Origin: Oxalobacteraceae bacterium
GTDB taxonomy: Bacteria > Pseudomonadota > Gammaproteobacteria > Burkholderiales > Burkholderiaceae_D
Assembly (NCBI GenBank): GCA_003132085.1
Contig: PKWO01000099.1
Location: 1 to 5,495 of the forward strand
DNA: 5,495 nucleotides
Direction of reading: 5' to 3'
Part shown: positions 1 through 5,495 of the stretch, in pieces
Position numbering within the stretch: the first letter of the stretch is position 1
Layout of the letters: every line of letters starts with the position of its first letter
Made by a program: the position numbers and the translations under genes
Notes under the pieces: generated by a model
What the model was told of the DNA's origin: nothing
What the model saw: only the letters and a program-made list of their open reading frames with translations
Database searches by the model: none

Positions 1-719
1 CGTCGCTGTTCGGGGCGCCCGCATCCGGCGCGCTGCGTGCCGCGGCCTCGGTCGAGATGCTGCACGCCTATTCGCTGGTGCATGACGATCTGCCCTGCAT
101 GGACGATGATGCGCTGCGCCGCGGCAAGCCTACCGTCCATGTCAAGTATGATGAGGCAACTGCTTTGCTGGTGGGCGATGCATTGCAGGCGCAAGCATTC
201 TTGATATTGTCCGAAGTCGGCGTGGCGGACGCAGCACGCCAACTGGCGATGCTGCAGTTGCTGGCGCGTGCTTCCGGATCGCTCGGCATGTGCGGCGGGC
301 AGGCGATTGATCTGGCAAGCGTCGGCATGGCGTTGTCGCTGCCGGAGCTTGAACAAATGCATCGTTTGAAAACCGGCGCATTGTTGCGGGCATCGGTCAT
401 GCTGGGCGCATGGTGCGGCAAGGCGTTGTCGGTTGAAGAGAGCGGGGCGCTGGATAGGTATGCCGGTGCGATCGGACTCGCGTTTCAGGTGGTGGACGAC
501 GTGTTGGACGCGACCGCCGATTCGGCGGCGCTCGGCAAAACGGCGGGTAAGGATGCCGCCGGCAACAAGCCGACTTACGTGACCATTTTGGGCCTGGACG
601 CATCCCGGGCTTTGGCCGGGAAATTGCGCGACGATGCATATCGCGCAGTCGAGCAGTTTGGATATCAAGCACAGCGGTTACGCGAACTCGCGGATCTGAT
701 CGTGCAGCGGAAAGCTTAG
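1..719 (+). CDS. ispA: (2E,6E)-farnesyl diphosphate synthase IspA, 5'-truncated by the window edge
   Basis: Cytosolic trans-isoprenyl diphosphate synthase that condenses IPP with DMAPP and then GPP to give farnesyl diphosphate, precursor of quinone side chains and undecaprenyl phosphate. The reading frame is open from base 3 to the TAG at 717-719, giving 238 visible residues; the family is usually about 295-300 residues, so roughly 60 N-terminal residues lie outside the window. The ATG at 57 is internal, because the 18 codons before it already read as family sequence (SLFGAP, then AAASVEMLHAYSLVHDD). Visible motifs are the first Asp-rich motif DDLPCMD (84-104), the GQAIDL and LKTGALL segments of the middle helices, the second Asp-rich motif DDVLD (495-509), and the following GKTAGKDAAGNKPTY stretch. 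The two Asp motifs bind Mg-diphosphate. It is followed after one base by dxs, the usual arrangement in proteobacteria. Short-chain specificity (FPP rather than GGPP) is inferred from resemblance to IspA. No frameshift was seen. Confidence 0.96.
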   Translation, partial: SLFGAPASGALRAAASVEMLHAYSLVHDDLPCMDDDALRRGKPTVHVKYDEATALLVGDALQAQAFLILSEVGVADAARQLAMLQLLARASGSLGMCGGQAIDLASVGMALSLPELEQMHRLKTGALLRASVMLGAWCGKALSVEESGALDRYAGAIGLAFQVVDDVLDATADSAALGKTAGKDAAGNKPTYVTILGLDASRALAGKLRDDAYRAVEQFGYQAQRLRELADLIVQRKA

Positions 720-720
720 T

Positions 721-2586
721 ATGGATTTGCTCAAAAAAATAAATACCCCTGACGATGTGAGGCGGTTGCCGCGCACGCAATTGCAGTCGCTGGCAGACCA
801 ATTGCGTAATTTTGTGCTTGAGTCGGTGTCTCAAACGGGCGGCCATCTGTCATCTAACCTGGGTACGATTGAATTGACGATAGCCTTGCATTATGTGTTC
901 AACACGCCGGAAGACAGGATCGTGTGGGACGTCGGGCATCAGACCTACCCGCACAAAATTCTGACCGGGCGGCGCGATAAGATGGCGGTTCTGCGCCAGT
1001 TCAACGGCATGTCCGGTTTCCCGCGCCGCGCCGAGAGCGAATATGATACTTTCGGCACCGCACACTCGTCGACCTCGATTTCAGCCGCACTCGGCATGGC
1101 CATGGCGGCGAAAATAAAGGGCGAGAGCCGGCACGCAATTGCGGTGATCGGTGACGGCGCAATGACGGCCGGCATGGCATTTGAGGCGATGAACAATGCC
1201 GGCGTGCATGACGACATCAATCTGCTGGTGGTGCTCAACGACAACGACATGTCGATTTCACCGCCGGTCGGCGCACTCAACCGTTACTTGGCGCGTCTGA
1301 TGTCCGGCAAGTTTTACGCAACGGCCAAAAATGTCGGCAAGACGGTGTTGCCGGGGCCGGTGCTCGAATTGGCCAAACGCTTTGAAGAACATGCTAAAGG
1401 GATGGTGGTTCCGGCCACCATGTTTGAAGAATTCGGCTTCAATTACATCGGCCCGATAGACGGACACGATCTGGAGTCCTTGATCCCGACGCTGCAGAAC
1501 CTTAAAAATCTGCGCGGTCCGCAATTCCTGCATGTGGTCACCAAAAAAGGACAAGGGTACAAGTTGGCGGAGGCCGACCCGGTGCTCTATCACGGCCCAG
1601 GGAAATTCAATCCGGCCGAGGGGATTAAGCCGTCCGCCCCCGGCAAGAAGACGTATACGCAAGTGTTCGGCGACTGGTTGTGCGACATGGCGAGCGCCGA
1701 CAAACGGTTGGTCGGGATCACTCCGGCGATGCGCGAAGGTTCCGGCATGGTTCGCTTTGAACAATGTTTCCCGGATCGTTACTTCGATGTCGGGATCGCC
1801 GAACAGCATGCGGTAACTTTTGCCGCCGGCTTGGCGTGCGAGGGCTTGAAACCGGTAGTGGCGATTTATTCGACCTTCCTGCAACGCGGTTATGACCAGT
1901 TGATCCACGATGTCGCGCTGCAAAACCTGGACGTCACCTTTGCGCTGGATCGTGCCGGGCTGGTCGGGGCGGACGGGGCCACCCACGCCGGCAACTACGA
2001 TTTGGCTTACCTGCGCTGCATTCCAAATATGGTGGTGATGGCGGCATCCGACGAAAACGAATGCAGGCAGATGTTGTCAACCGCGTTCCATTACGACGGC
2101 CCGGCTGCAGTGCGCTATCCGCGCGGTTCCGGAATCGGCGCAAACATCGACACCGCGCTCGGCACCATTCCGCTTGGTACCGGTGAAATTCGCCGTCGCG
2201 GAAACGGCATTGCAATTCTGGCCTTCGGTACCATGGTTGCGCCGAGCCTCGCTGCGGCGGAGGATCTGGATGCAACCGTCGCCAATATGCGTTTCGTCAA
2301 ACCGCTGGACGTCGAATTGGTCAAGCAACTGGCATTGAGCCACGCGGCGCTGGTGACGGTGGAAGAGGGGGCTGTCATGGGGGGCGCCGGGGCGGCGGTG
2401 GCTGAGGCGCTGGCGGCAGCAGGAATTGTCAAGCCGCTCTTGATTTTGGGCTTGCCGGACAAATTTATAGATCAGGGCGATTGTGCGCAATTGCTTGCCA
2501 TGTGCGGCTTGGATGCATGCGGCATCACGGCGTCGATCCGACAGCGCTTTGGCAAAGATGAGCCGCGGCTGGTCGTCAACAACTAA
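721..2586 (+). CDS. dxs: 1-deoxy-D-xylulose-5-phosphate synthase
   Basis: Thiamine-diphosphate enzyme that decarboxylates pyruvate and joins it to glyceraldehyde 3-phosphate to form DXP, the first and commonly flux-controlling step of the MEP pathway; DXP also feeds thiamine and vitamin B6 synthesis. The 621 residues match the usual 615-640. Domain order is as expected: an N-terminal ThDP domain with the catalytic His region GGHLSSNLG (residues 40-48, His42), IVWDVGHQ (67-74), and the metal/ThDP motif GDGAMTAG (144-151) ending at Asn173; then a pyrimidine-binding domain with DVGIAEQHAVTFAAG (356-370, Glu361) and DRAGLVGADGATHAG (410-424, Asp418 and His422); then a C-terminal transketolase domain containing VTVEEG (545-550). 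All key residues are present. The ATG sits one base after the ispA stop with only a weak GGA (709-711) upstream, so translation is probably coupled to ispA. The gene ends in tandem TAA codons (2584-2589). Confidence 0.98.
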   Translation: MDLLKKINTPDDVRRLPRTQLQSLADQLRNFVLESVSQTGGHLSSNLGTIELTIALHYVFNTPEDRIVWDVGHQTYPHKILTGRRDKMAVLRQFNGMSGFPRRAESEYDTFGTAHSSTSISAALGMAMAAKIKGESRHAIAVIGDGAMTAGMAFEAMNNAGVHDDINLLVVLNDNDMSISPPVGALNRYLARLMSGKFYATAKNVGKTVLPGPVLELAKRFEEHAKGMVVPATMFEEFGFNYIGPIDGHDLESLIPTLQNLKNLRGPQFLHVVTKKGQGYKLAEADPVLYHGPGKFNPAEGIKPSAPGKKTYTQVFGDWLCDMASADKRLVGITPAMREGSGMVRFEQCFPDRYFDVGIAEQHAVTFAAGLACEGLKPVVAIYSTFLQRGYDQLIHDVALQNLDVTFALDRAGLVGADGATHAGNYDLAYLRCIPNMVVMAASDENECRQMLSTAFHYDGPAAVRYPRGSGIGANIDTALGTIPLGTGEIRRRGNGIAILAFGTMVAPSLAAAEDLDATVANMRFVKPLDVELVKQLALSHAALVTVEEGAVMGGAGAAVAEALAAAGIVKPLLILGLPDKFIDQGDCAQLLAMCGLDACGITASIRQRFGKDEPRLVVNN

Positions 2587-2601
2587 TAAAACCGCCTTTT
2601 C

Positions 2602-2605
2602 AGGT
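2602..2605 (+). promoter_or_regulatory. Shine-Dalgarno for folE2 (fixes the start at 2612)
   Basis: AGGT lies six bases before the ATG at 2612. The folE2 frame stays open upstream into the dxs 3' end as far as an ATG at 2483, but that extension has no family resemblance and would overlap dxs by about 100 bases. This site and the conserved N-terminus (IPDVQST shortly after the start) support 2612. Confidence 0.55.
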
Positions 2606-2611
2606 CAGCTA

Positions 2612-3415
2612 ATGAATACCCGCGATCCAGGTTTCACCACTATTCCCGATGTGCAAAGTACTCACGACACGCGCCGTACTGCAATACAGCGTGTCGGCGT
2701 CAAGGGTGTCCGCTATCCGCTCAAGGTCAAAACCGGTTCTGGCACACAGACCTCGATAGCGAGCTGGAACATGTATGTGCATTTGCCTGAAGATAAAAAG
2801 GGCACGCACATGTCGCGCTTCATTGCGCTGCTCGCAGACTCGGCCGCGCCATTGGATGTCGCCGGCTTTAGCGGCATGATGCGCAAGATGCTCGTGCTGC
2901 TGGATGCCGATGCAGGCCGCATCGAATTGTCGTTTCCGTATTTCATCAGCAAGACTGCGCCTGTATCCGGCGTGCAAAGCCTGATGGACTATGAAGTCGG
3001 TTATACCGGCGACATCAAACAGGGGAAACTCGAAGTCACCGTTAAAGTCCTGGTTCCGGTGACCAGTTTGTGCCCCTGCTCGAAAGAAATCTCGGAATAC
3101 GGCGCGCACAATCAACGCTCGCACATTACTGTCCAGGCGGTGGTTGACGGAGACTTGCCGATTGATGAATTGATTGCCAAGATCGAACAGCAGGCGTCAT
3201 GCGAGCTGTACGGCTTGCTAAAACGCCCGGATGAAAAGTATGTGACTGAACGCGCGTACGACAACCCAAAATTTGTTGAAGATTTGGTGCGCGATGTGGC
3301 CGGAATGCTGAATGCCGATCGGCGTGTCGTCGCGTATACGCTGGAAGCGGAGAATTTCGAGTCGATTCATAATCACTCCGCCTATGCGTTGATTGAGCAC
3401 GACAAACGCGTGTAG
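2612..3415 (+). CDS. folE2: GTP cyclohydrolase IB (FolE2 family)
   Basis: Cytosolic metalloenzyme that converts GTP to 7,8-dihydroneopterin triphosphate, the first step of folate synthesis and, in many bacteria, of queuosine synthesis. It is 267 residues, close to the usual 255-270 of the family. Recognisable segments are IPDVQST (11-17), KGTHMSRF (63-70), SFPYFISKTAPVSG (107-120), the signature PVTSLCPCSKEISEYGAHNQRSH (149-171; Cys154 or Cys156 and His166 in the active-site region), ASCELYGLLKRPDEKYVTE (195-213) and the C-terminal ENFESIHNHSAYA (247-259). This is the FolE2 (type IB) fold family, not the zinc-only FolE (type IA); characterised FolE2 enzymes can work with Mn2+ and are often used under zinc limitation. 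Here the gene follows dxs by 25 bases, too little room for its own Zur-type operator, so it is probably transcribed with ispA-dxs as a housekeeping gene. Whether the genome also has folE cannot be seen. Confidence 0.96.
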   Translation: MNTRDPGFTTIPDVQSTHDTRRTAIQRVGVKGVRYPLKVKTGSGTQTSIASWNMYVHLPEDKKGTHMSRFIALLADSAAPLDVAGFSGMMRKMLVLLDADAGRIELSFPYFISKTAPVSGVQSLMDYEVGYTGDIKQGKLEVTVKVLVPVTSLCPCSKEISEYGAHNQRSHITVQAVVDGDLPIDELIAKIEQQASCELYGLLKRPDEKYVTERAYDNPKFVEDLVRDVAGMLNADRRVVAYTLEAENFESIHNHSAYALIEHDKRV

Positions 3416-3429
3416 CTTCCAGCTAGGCC

Positions 3430-3452
3430 GGGCCGCTTGCGCCTCTGTTTTT
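3430..3452 (+). terminator. Weak candidate terminator after folE2
   Basis: A short stem GGGC/GCCT (3430-3433 with 3441-3444, including one G-T pair, loop of seven) is followed by CTG and then five T at 3448-3452. An alternative pairing is GCCTC (3441-3445) with GAGGC (3464-3468), followed by TGTTTT. Both stems are short, so this is only a suggestion for the end of the ispA-dxs-folE2 transcript. No matching hairpin with a T-run was seen for the opposing minus-strand gene. Confidence 0.22.
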
Positions 3453-3493
3453 GACAATTTTGCGAGGCTGTTTTCGGATTGGCTTAGACGCTC

Positions 3494-4051
3494 TCAGGCA
3501 TCGCGCTTGCGTTCTTTTTCCCATAGCACATCATTTCCGCCTGCATATCGGTTCAGCACGCGCGACAGCACGAACAGCAAGTCCGACAGGCGATTCATGT
3601 ATTGACGCGGCGCATCGTTGACTATGTCGGTTCTGCCCAGGCTGACAATAGCGCGTTCGGCGCGGCGGCAGACGGTGCGGCACACATGCGCTATTGCAGC
3701 GGCGCGCGCGCCGCCGGGCAGGATGAAATCCTTCAATGGCGGTAGGTCGGCATTGTATTTTTCCAGCAACGCGTCCAGCCGCGCGACTTGCACTGCGGTA
3801 ATCAGCGTGTAGCCCGGGATGCATAGCTCACCGCCCATATCGAACAAATCATGCTGGATTGACATCAACTCTTCACGTAAAGCGCTAGGCAAATCTTCAC
3901 ACATCAGTACGCCGATATGCGAATTGAGTTCGTCCACGTCGCCCATTGCGTGCACCCGCAAGCTGTCCTTGTCGGTGCGGCTGCCATCGCCCAGTCCGGT
4001 GGTGCCATTGTCGCCGGTGCGGGTGGCTATCTTGGATAATCGGTTGCCCAT
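3494..4051 (-). CDS. pduO: PduO-type cob(I)alamin adenosyltransferase
   Basis: Transfers the 5'-deoxyadenosyl group of ATP to cob(I)alamin (or a corrinoid precursor) to form adenosylcobalamin. The 185 residues match the PduO/MMAB family (about 180-200) and not the unrelated CobA or EutT types. Visible are the N-terminal ATP-binding segment TRTGDNGTTGLGDGSR (10-25), GDVDELNSHIGVL (37-49), IQHDLFDMGGELCIPG (65-80), the helix CRTVCRRAERAIVSL (124-138), with the Arg and Glu residues typical of the active site, and YMNRLSDLLFVLSRVLN (151-167). The start at 4051 is chosen because MGNRLSKIATRTGD is the standard family beginning; the frame is open upstream to an ATG at 4192, but that stretch has no family resemblance and would overlap the divergent gene. 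The Shine-Dalgarno is weak (GGA, five bases before the ATG). No cobalamin riboswitch and no B12-dependent enzyme gene is seen nearby. The gene converges on folE2. The symbol denotes the family; a propanediol operon is not implied. Confidence 0.94.
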   Translation of the reverse strand: MGNRLSKIATRTGDNGTTGLGDGSRTDKDSLRVHAMGDVDELNSHIGVLMCEDLPSALREELMSIQHDLFDMGGELCIPGYTLITAVQVARLDALLEKYNADLPPLKDFILPGGARAAAIAHVCRTVCRRAERAIVSLGRTDIVNDAPRQYMNRLSDLLFVLSRVLNRYAGGNDVLWEKERKRDA

Positions 4052-4077
4052 GTCGGTCCGCTGAAAAAGAATATGAA

Positions 4078-4093
4078 TGCCGAGGATACGGCA
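4078..4093. repeat. Perfect 5-bp inverted repeat upstream of the adenosyltransferase gene
   Basis: TGCCG (4078-4082) and CGGCA (4089-4093) are exact reverse complements separated by six bases, AGGATA. It lies 27 bases before the adenosyltransferase start. On the minus strand the spacer reads TATCCT, a 4-of-6 match to a sigma-70 -10 box, so the repeat could be an operator over the promoter or a small hairpin in the leader. A repeat this short can arise by chance. Confidence 0.3.
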
Positions 4094-4104
4094 AAATGAC
4101 GGGA

Positions 4105-4117
4105 ATTGCACATTGCA
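4105..4117. repeat. Short tandem direct repeat ATTGCA-C-ATTGCA
   Basis: Two exact copies of ATTGCA (4105-4110 and 4112-4117) are separated by one C in the divergent gap. The seven-base period is not a helical turn, so this is weak as a protein-binding site. It is recorded because the rest of the gap is otherwise without repeats. Confidence 0.25.
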
Positions 4118-4147
4118 GCGGAAGCGCGGGCGCATCGCGTCACGGGG

Positions 4148-4153
4148 TAGAAT
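4148..4153 (+). promoter_or_regulatory. Possible -10 box for the FAD oxidase gene
   Basis: TAGAAT matches the sigma-70 -10 consensus at five of six positions and lies 30 bases before the ATG at 4184. The sequence 16-18 bases upstream is GC-rich (around 4124-4130) and does not resemble a -35 box, so the promoter would be weak or activator-dependent. Confidence 0.35.
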
Positions 4154-4171
4154 CAGAGTATTGATAAGGGC

Positions 4172-4177
4172 AAGGAG
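4172..4177 (+). promoter_or_regulatory. Strong Shine-Dalgarno for the FAD oxidase gene
   Basis: AAGGAG lies six bases before the ATG at 4184, the best ribosome binding site in the window. It fixes the start of the downstream gene independently of homology. Confidence 0.85.
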
Positions 4178-4183
4178 ACAAGC

Positions 4184-5495
4184 ATGAATCACCCAGCCGA
4201 ATTGTCAGCAGGCAAGAGGCCGTTACCCGATGCGTTGGTGGCGGCGCTCAACGCATTTTTCGGCGAACGGTTTTCGATGGCGCAGGCAATTTGCGCGCAT
4301 CATGGCCGCGACGAATCCTCATACGATCCGATGCCGCCGGACGCGGTATTGTTTGCCCATACCACCGAGGAGGTTGCCGCAGCAGTTTCCTTGTGTGCCA
4401 GCCATCAGGTGCCGATCATTGCGTTCGGTGCCGGTACTTCGCTGGAAGGGCACGTGTTGGCGTTGCGGGGCGGGATCACCATCGATTTGTCGCAGATGAA
4501 CCAGGTGATTGCGGTTCACGCGGAAGACATGACTGCAACAGTGCAGGCTGGCGTCACACGCAAGCAGTTGAATGCGGAAATTCGGGACAACGGCCTGTTT
4601 TTCCCGATCGACCCCGGCGCCGACGCGACTCTGGGCGGCATGGCCGCGACCCGGGCTTCGGGAACCAATGCGGTGCGTTACGGCACGATGCGCGAGAATA
4701 CGCTGGCGCTGACGGTGGTCACTGCAGAAGGGCGGATTGTCAAGACCGGCACGCGGGCCAAGAAATCGTCGGCTGGATACGACTTGACACGCTTGTTCGT
4801 CGGCAGCGAAGGCACGCTTGGCATCATCACCGAGCTTAGCGTCCGCCTATACCCGCAACCCGAAGCGATTTCAGTGGCCGTTTGTTCGTTTTCGAACAGC
4901 GGCAGCGCGGTGAAGGCGGTGATACAGACCATACAAATGGGGGTGCCGATTGCGCGTGTCGAGTTCCTCGACGAAAATAGCGTCAAAGCGATTAATGCGC
5001 ATGACAAGCTGGAGCTGCCGGAGAAACCGCTGCTCCTGTTTGAATTCCACGGCAGCGAATCCGGCGTGCAGGAGCAGGCCAGATTGGTGCAGGATATTGC
5101 GGGTGAACATGACGCGATTGGATTCGAGTGGGCCACCCGCCCGGAAGAACGCTCACGTCTGTGGGCGGCGCGCCACAATGCCTATTTTGCGCTATTGCAG
5201 ATGCGACCCGGAAGCAGGTCGATTTCAACGGATTGCTGCGTGCCAATTTCGCGGCTGGCCGAATGCATGCTCGACACCAAGGCCGACTGCGAAAAAAATC
5301 AGATGATTTACTCTATCATCGGCCATGTCGGCGATGGCAACTTCCATGTGTTGATGCTGATCGATCCGCACGATGCCGCCGAGATCGCCAAAGCCGAACA
5401 GATCAATGCCCGCATGGTGACGCGGGCGCTGGAAATGGATGGAACCTGCACCGGCGAACATGGCGTCGGCATGCACAAGATGGATTTCCTGATAC
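4184..5495 (+). CDS. FAD-linked oxidase, D-lactate dehydrogenase (cytochrome) / GlcD-like, 3'-truncated by the window edge
   Basis: Flavoprotein of the VAO/PCMH family, probably oxidising D-lactate or a related D-2-hydroxyacid and passing electrons to cytochrome c or the quinone pool. The frame is open for 437 codons with no stop before the edge; relatives are about 455-475 residues, so only some 20-40 are missing. The N-terminal FAD domain (PF01565 type) shows FGAGTSLEGH (81-90), PIDPGADATLGGM (141-153), ASGTNAVRYGTMR (158-170) and LFVGSEGTLGIITE (204-217). The C-terminal FAD-oxidase domain (PF02913 type) shows ARVEFLDE (257-264), LWAARHNAYFA (326-336), STDCCVPISRL (348-358), the metal-site GHVGDGNFH (380-388, His381 and His388) and GTCTGEHGVG (420-429, Glu425 and His426). 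ARVEFLDE, the DPGADATLGGM form and NAVRYGTMR fit the mitochondrial LDHD/Dld1 branch better than E. coli GlcD; glycolate or other substrates remain possible. No signal peptide or membrane segment is visible. No glcE/glcF partner is in view. E. coli dld is a different family, so no symbol is given. Confidence 0.93.
   Translation, partial: MNHPAELSAGKRPLPDALVAALNAFFGERFSMAQAICAHHGRDESSYDPMPPDAVLFAHTTEEVAAAVSLCASHQVPIIAFGAGTSLEGHVLALRGGITIDLSQMNQVIAVHAEDMTATVQAGVTRKQLNAEIRDNGLFFPIDPGADATLGGMAATRASGTNAVRYGTMRENTLALTVVTAEGRIVKTGTRAKKSSAGYDLTRLFVGSEGTLGIITELSVRLYPQPEAISVAVCSFSNSGSAVKAVIQTIQMGVPIARVEFLDENSVKAINAHDKLELPEKPLLLFEFHGSESGVQEQARLVQDIAGEHDAIGFEWATRPEERSRLWAARHNAYFALLQMRPGSRSISTDCCVPISRLAECMLDTKADCEKNQMIYSIIGHVGDGNFHVLMLIDPHDAAEIAKAEQINARMVTRALEMDGTCTGEHGVGMHKMDFLI

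Larger units (their letters stand above)
4052..4183. other. Divergent intergenic control region
   Basis: This 132-bp gap separates the start of the minus-strand adenosyltransferase gene from the start of the plus-strand FAD oxidase gene and must hold promoters for both. It contains an inverted repeat (4078-4093), a direct repeat (4105-4117), a possible -10 box (4148-4153) and a strong Shine-Dalgarno (4172-4177). It is too short for a normal cobalamin riboswitch (about 200 bases) plus promoter, and no B12-box-like element was recognised. For the minus strand, TATCCT (4083-4088 read in reverse) is a possible but poor -10 box with no convincing -35. Confidence 0.6.

Noticed and set aside
57..719. 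ATG at 57 as the true ispA start
   Set aside because: The frame is open to the left edge with family-like sequence, and starting at 57 would remove essential N-terminal helices just before the first Asp-rich motif; this is a truncation by the window.
1258..1986. 242-codon open frame on the minus strand inside dxs
   Set aside because: It lies wholly opposite conserved dxs domains, has no recognisable motif and is typical antisense openness in GC-rich coding DNA.
2483..2611. N-terminal extension of folE2 starting inside dxs (43 extra residues)
   Set aside because: The extension lies in another frame of conserved dxs sequence and does not resemble FolE2; the ATG at 2612 has a Shine-Dalgarno and gives a normal-length protein.
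3413..3425. TAGCT-TCC-AGCTA hairpin overlapping the folE2 stop codon
   Set aside because: The stem is only five AT/GC-mixed pairs with a three-base loop and is followed by GC-rich sequence, not a T-run, so it is not a terminator.
4052..4183. Cobalamin riboswitch upstream of the adenosyltransferase gene
   Set aside because: The gap is too short and no B12-box-like conserved segment could be recognised.
4052..4192. N-terminal extension of the adenosyltransferase gene to an ATG at 4192
   Set aside because: It would overlap the start and ribosome site of the divergent FAD oxidase gene, and the family begins at MGNRLSKIATRTGD.
4291..4839. 182-codon plus-strand frame inside the FAD oxidase gene
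   Set aside because: It is an out-of-frame reading of the FAD-binding domain, rich in Arg, Gly and Cys, with no ribosome site or family resemblance.

Overview
The window looks like an ordinary chromosomal segment of a betaproteobacterium. The evidence is the gene order ispA-dxs-folE2, the strong resemblance of each product to betaproteobacterial versions as I remember them (for example a FolE2 close to the Neisseria type), moderately high GC and uniform codon use. I would guess Burkholderiales or a nearby order. The genus cannot be fixed from the sequence alone. I see no mobile element, CRISPR array, rRNA or tRNA gene, or sign of recent transfer.

Layout: positions 1-3415 carry three genes on the plus strand that look like one transcription unit. 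The 3' three-quarters of ispA (farnesyl diphosphate synthase, cut by the left edge) is followed after one base by complete dxs (1-deoxy-D-xylulose-5-phosphate synthase). After 25 bases comes complete folE2 (GTP cyclohydrolase IB). A 78-bp convergent gap (3416-3493) with only a weak terminator candidate separates this unit from a minus-strand gene for a PduO-type cob(I)alamin adenosyltransferase (3494-4051). A 132-bp divergent intergenic region (4052-4183) holds a small perfect palindrome, a short direct repeat, a possible -10 box and a good Shine-Dalgarno. It leads into a plus-strand FAD-linked oxidase of the D-lactate dehydrogenase (cytochrome) type, which runs off the right edge.

Function: Dxs makes DXP, the entry metabolite of the MEP isoprenoid pathway and also a precursor of thiamine and pyridoxal phosphate in many bacteria. 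IspA condenses the IPP and DMAPP from that pathway into farnesyl diphosphate for quinones and undecaprenyl carriers. FolE2 opens the folate (and queuosine) pathway from GTP. The adenosyltransferase makes coenzyme B12 from reduced cobalamin. The FAD oxidase probably passes electrons from a D-2-hydroxyacid such as D-lactate to the respiratory chain. All five are core metabolism. I found no convincing undescribed system; the findings are modest points about operon structure and the divergent control region.
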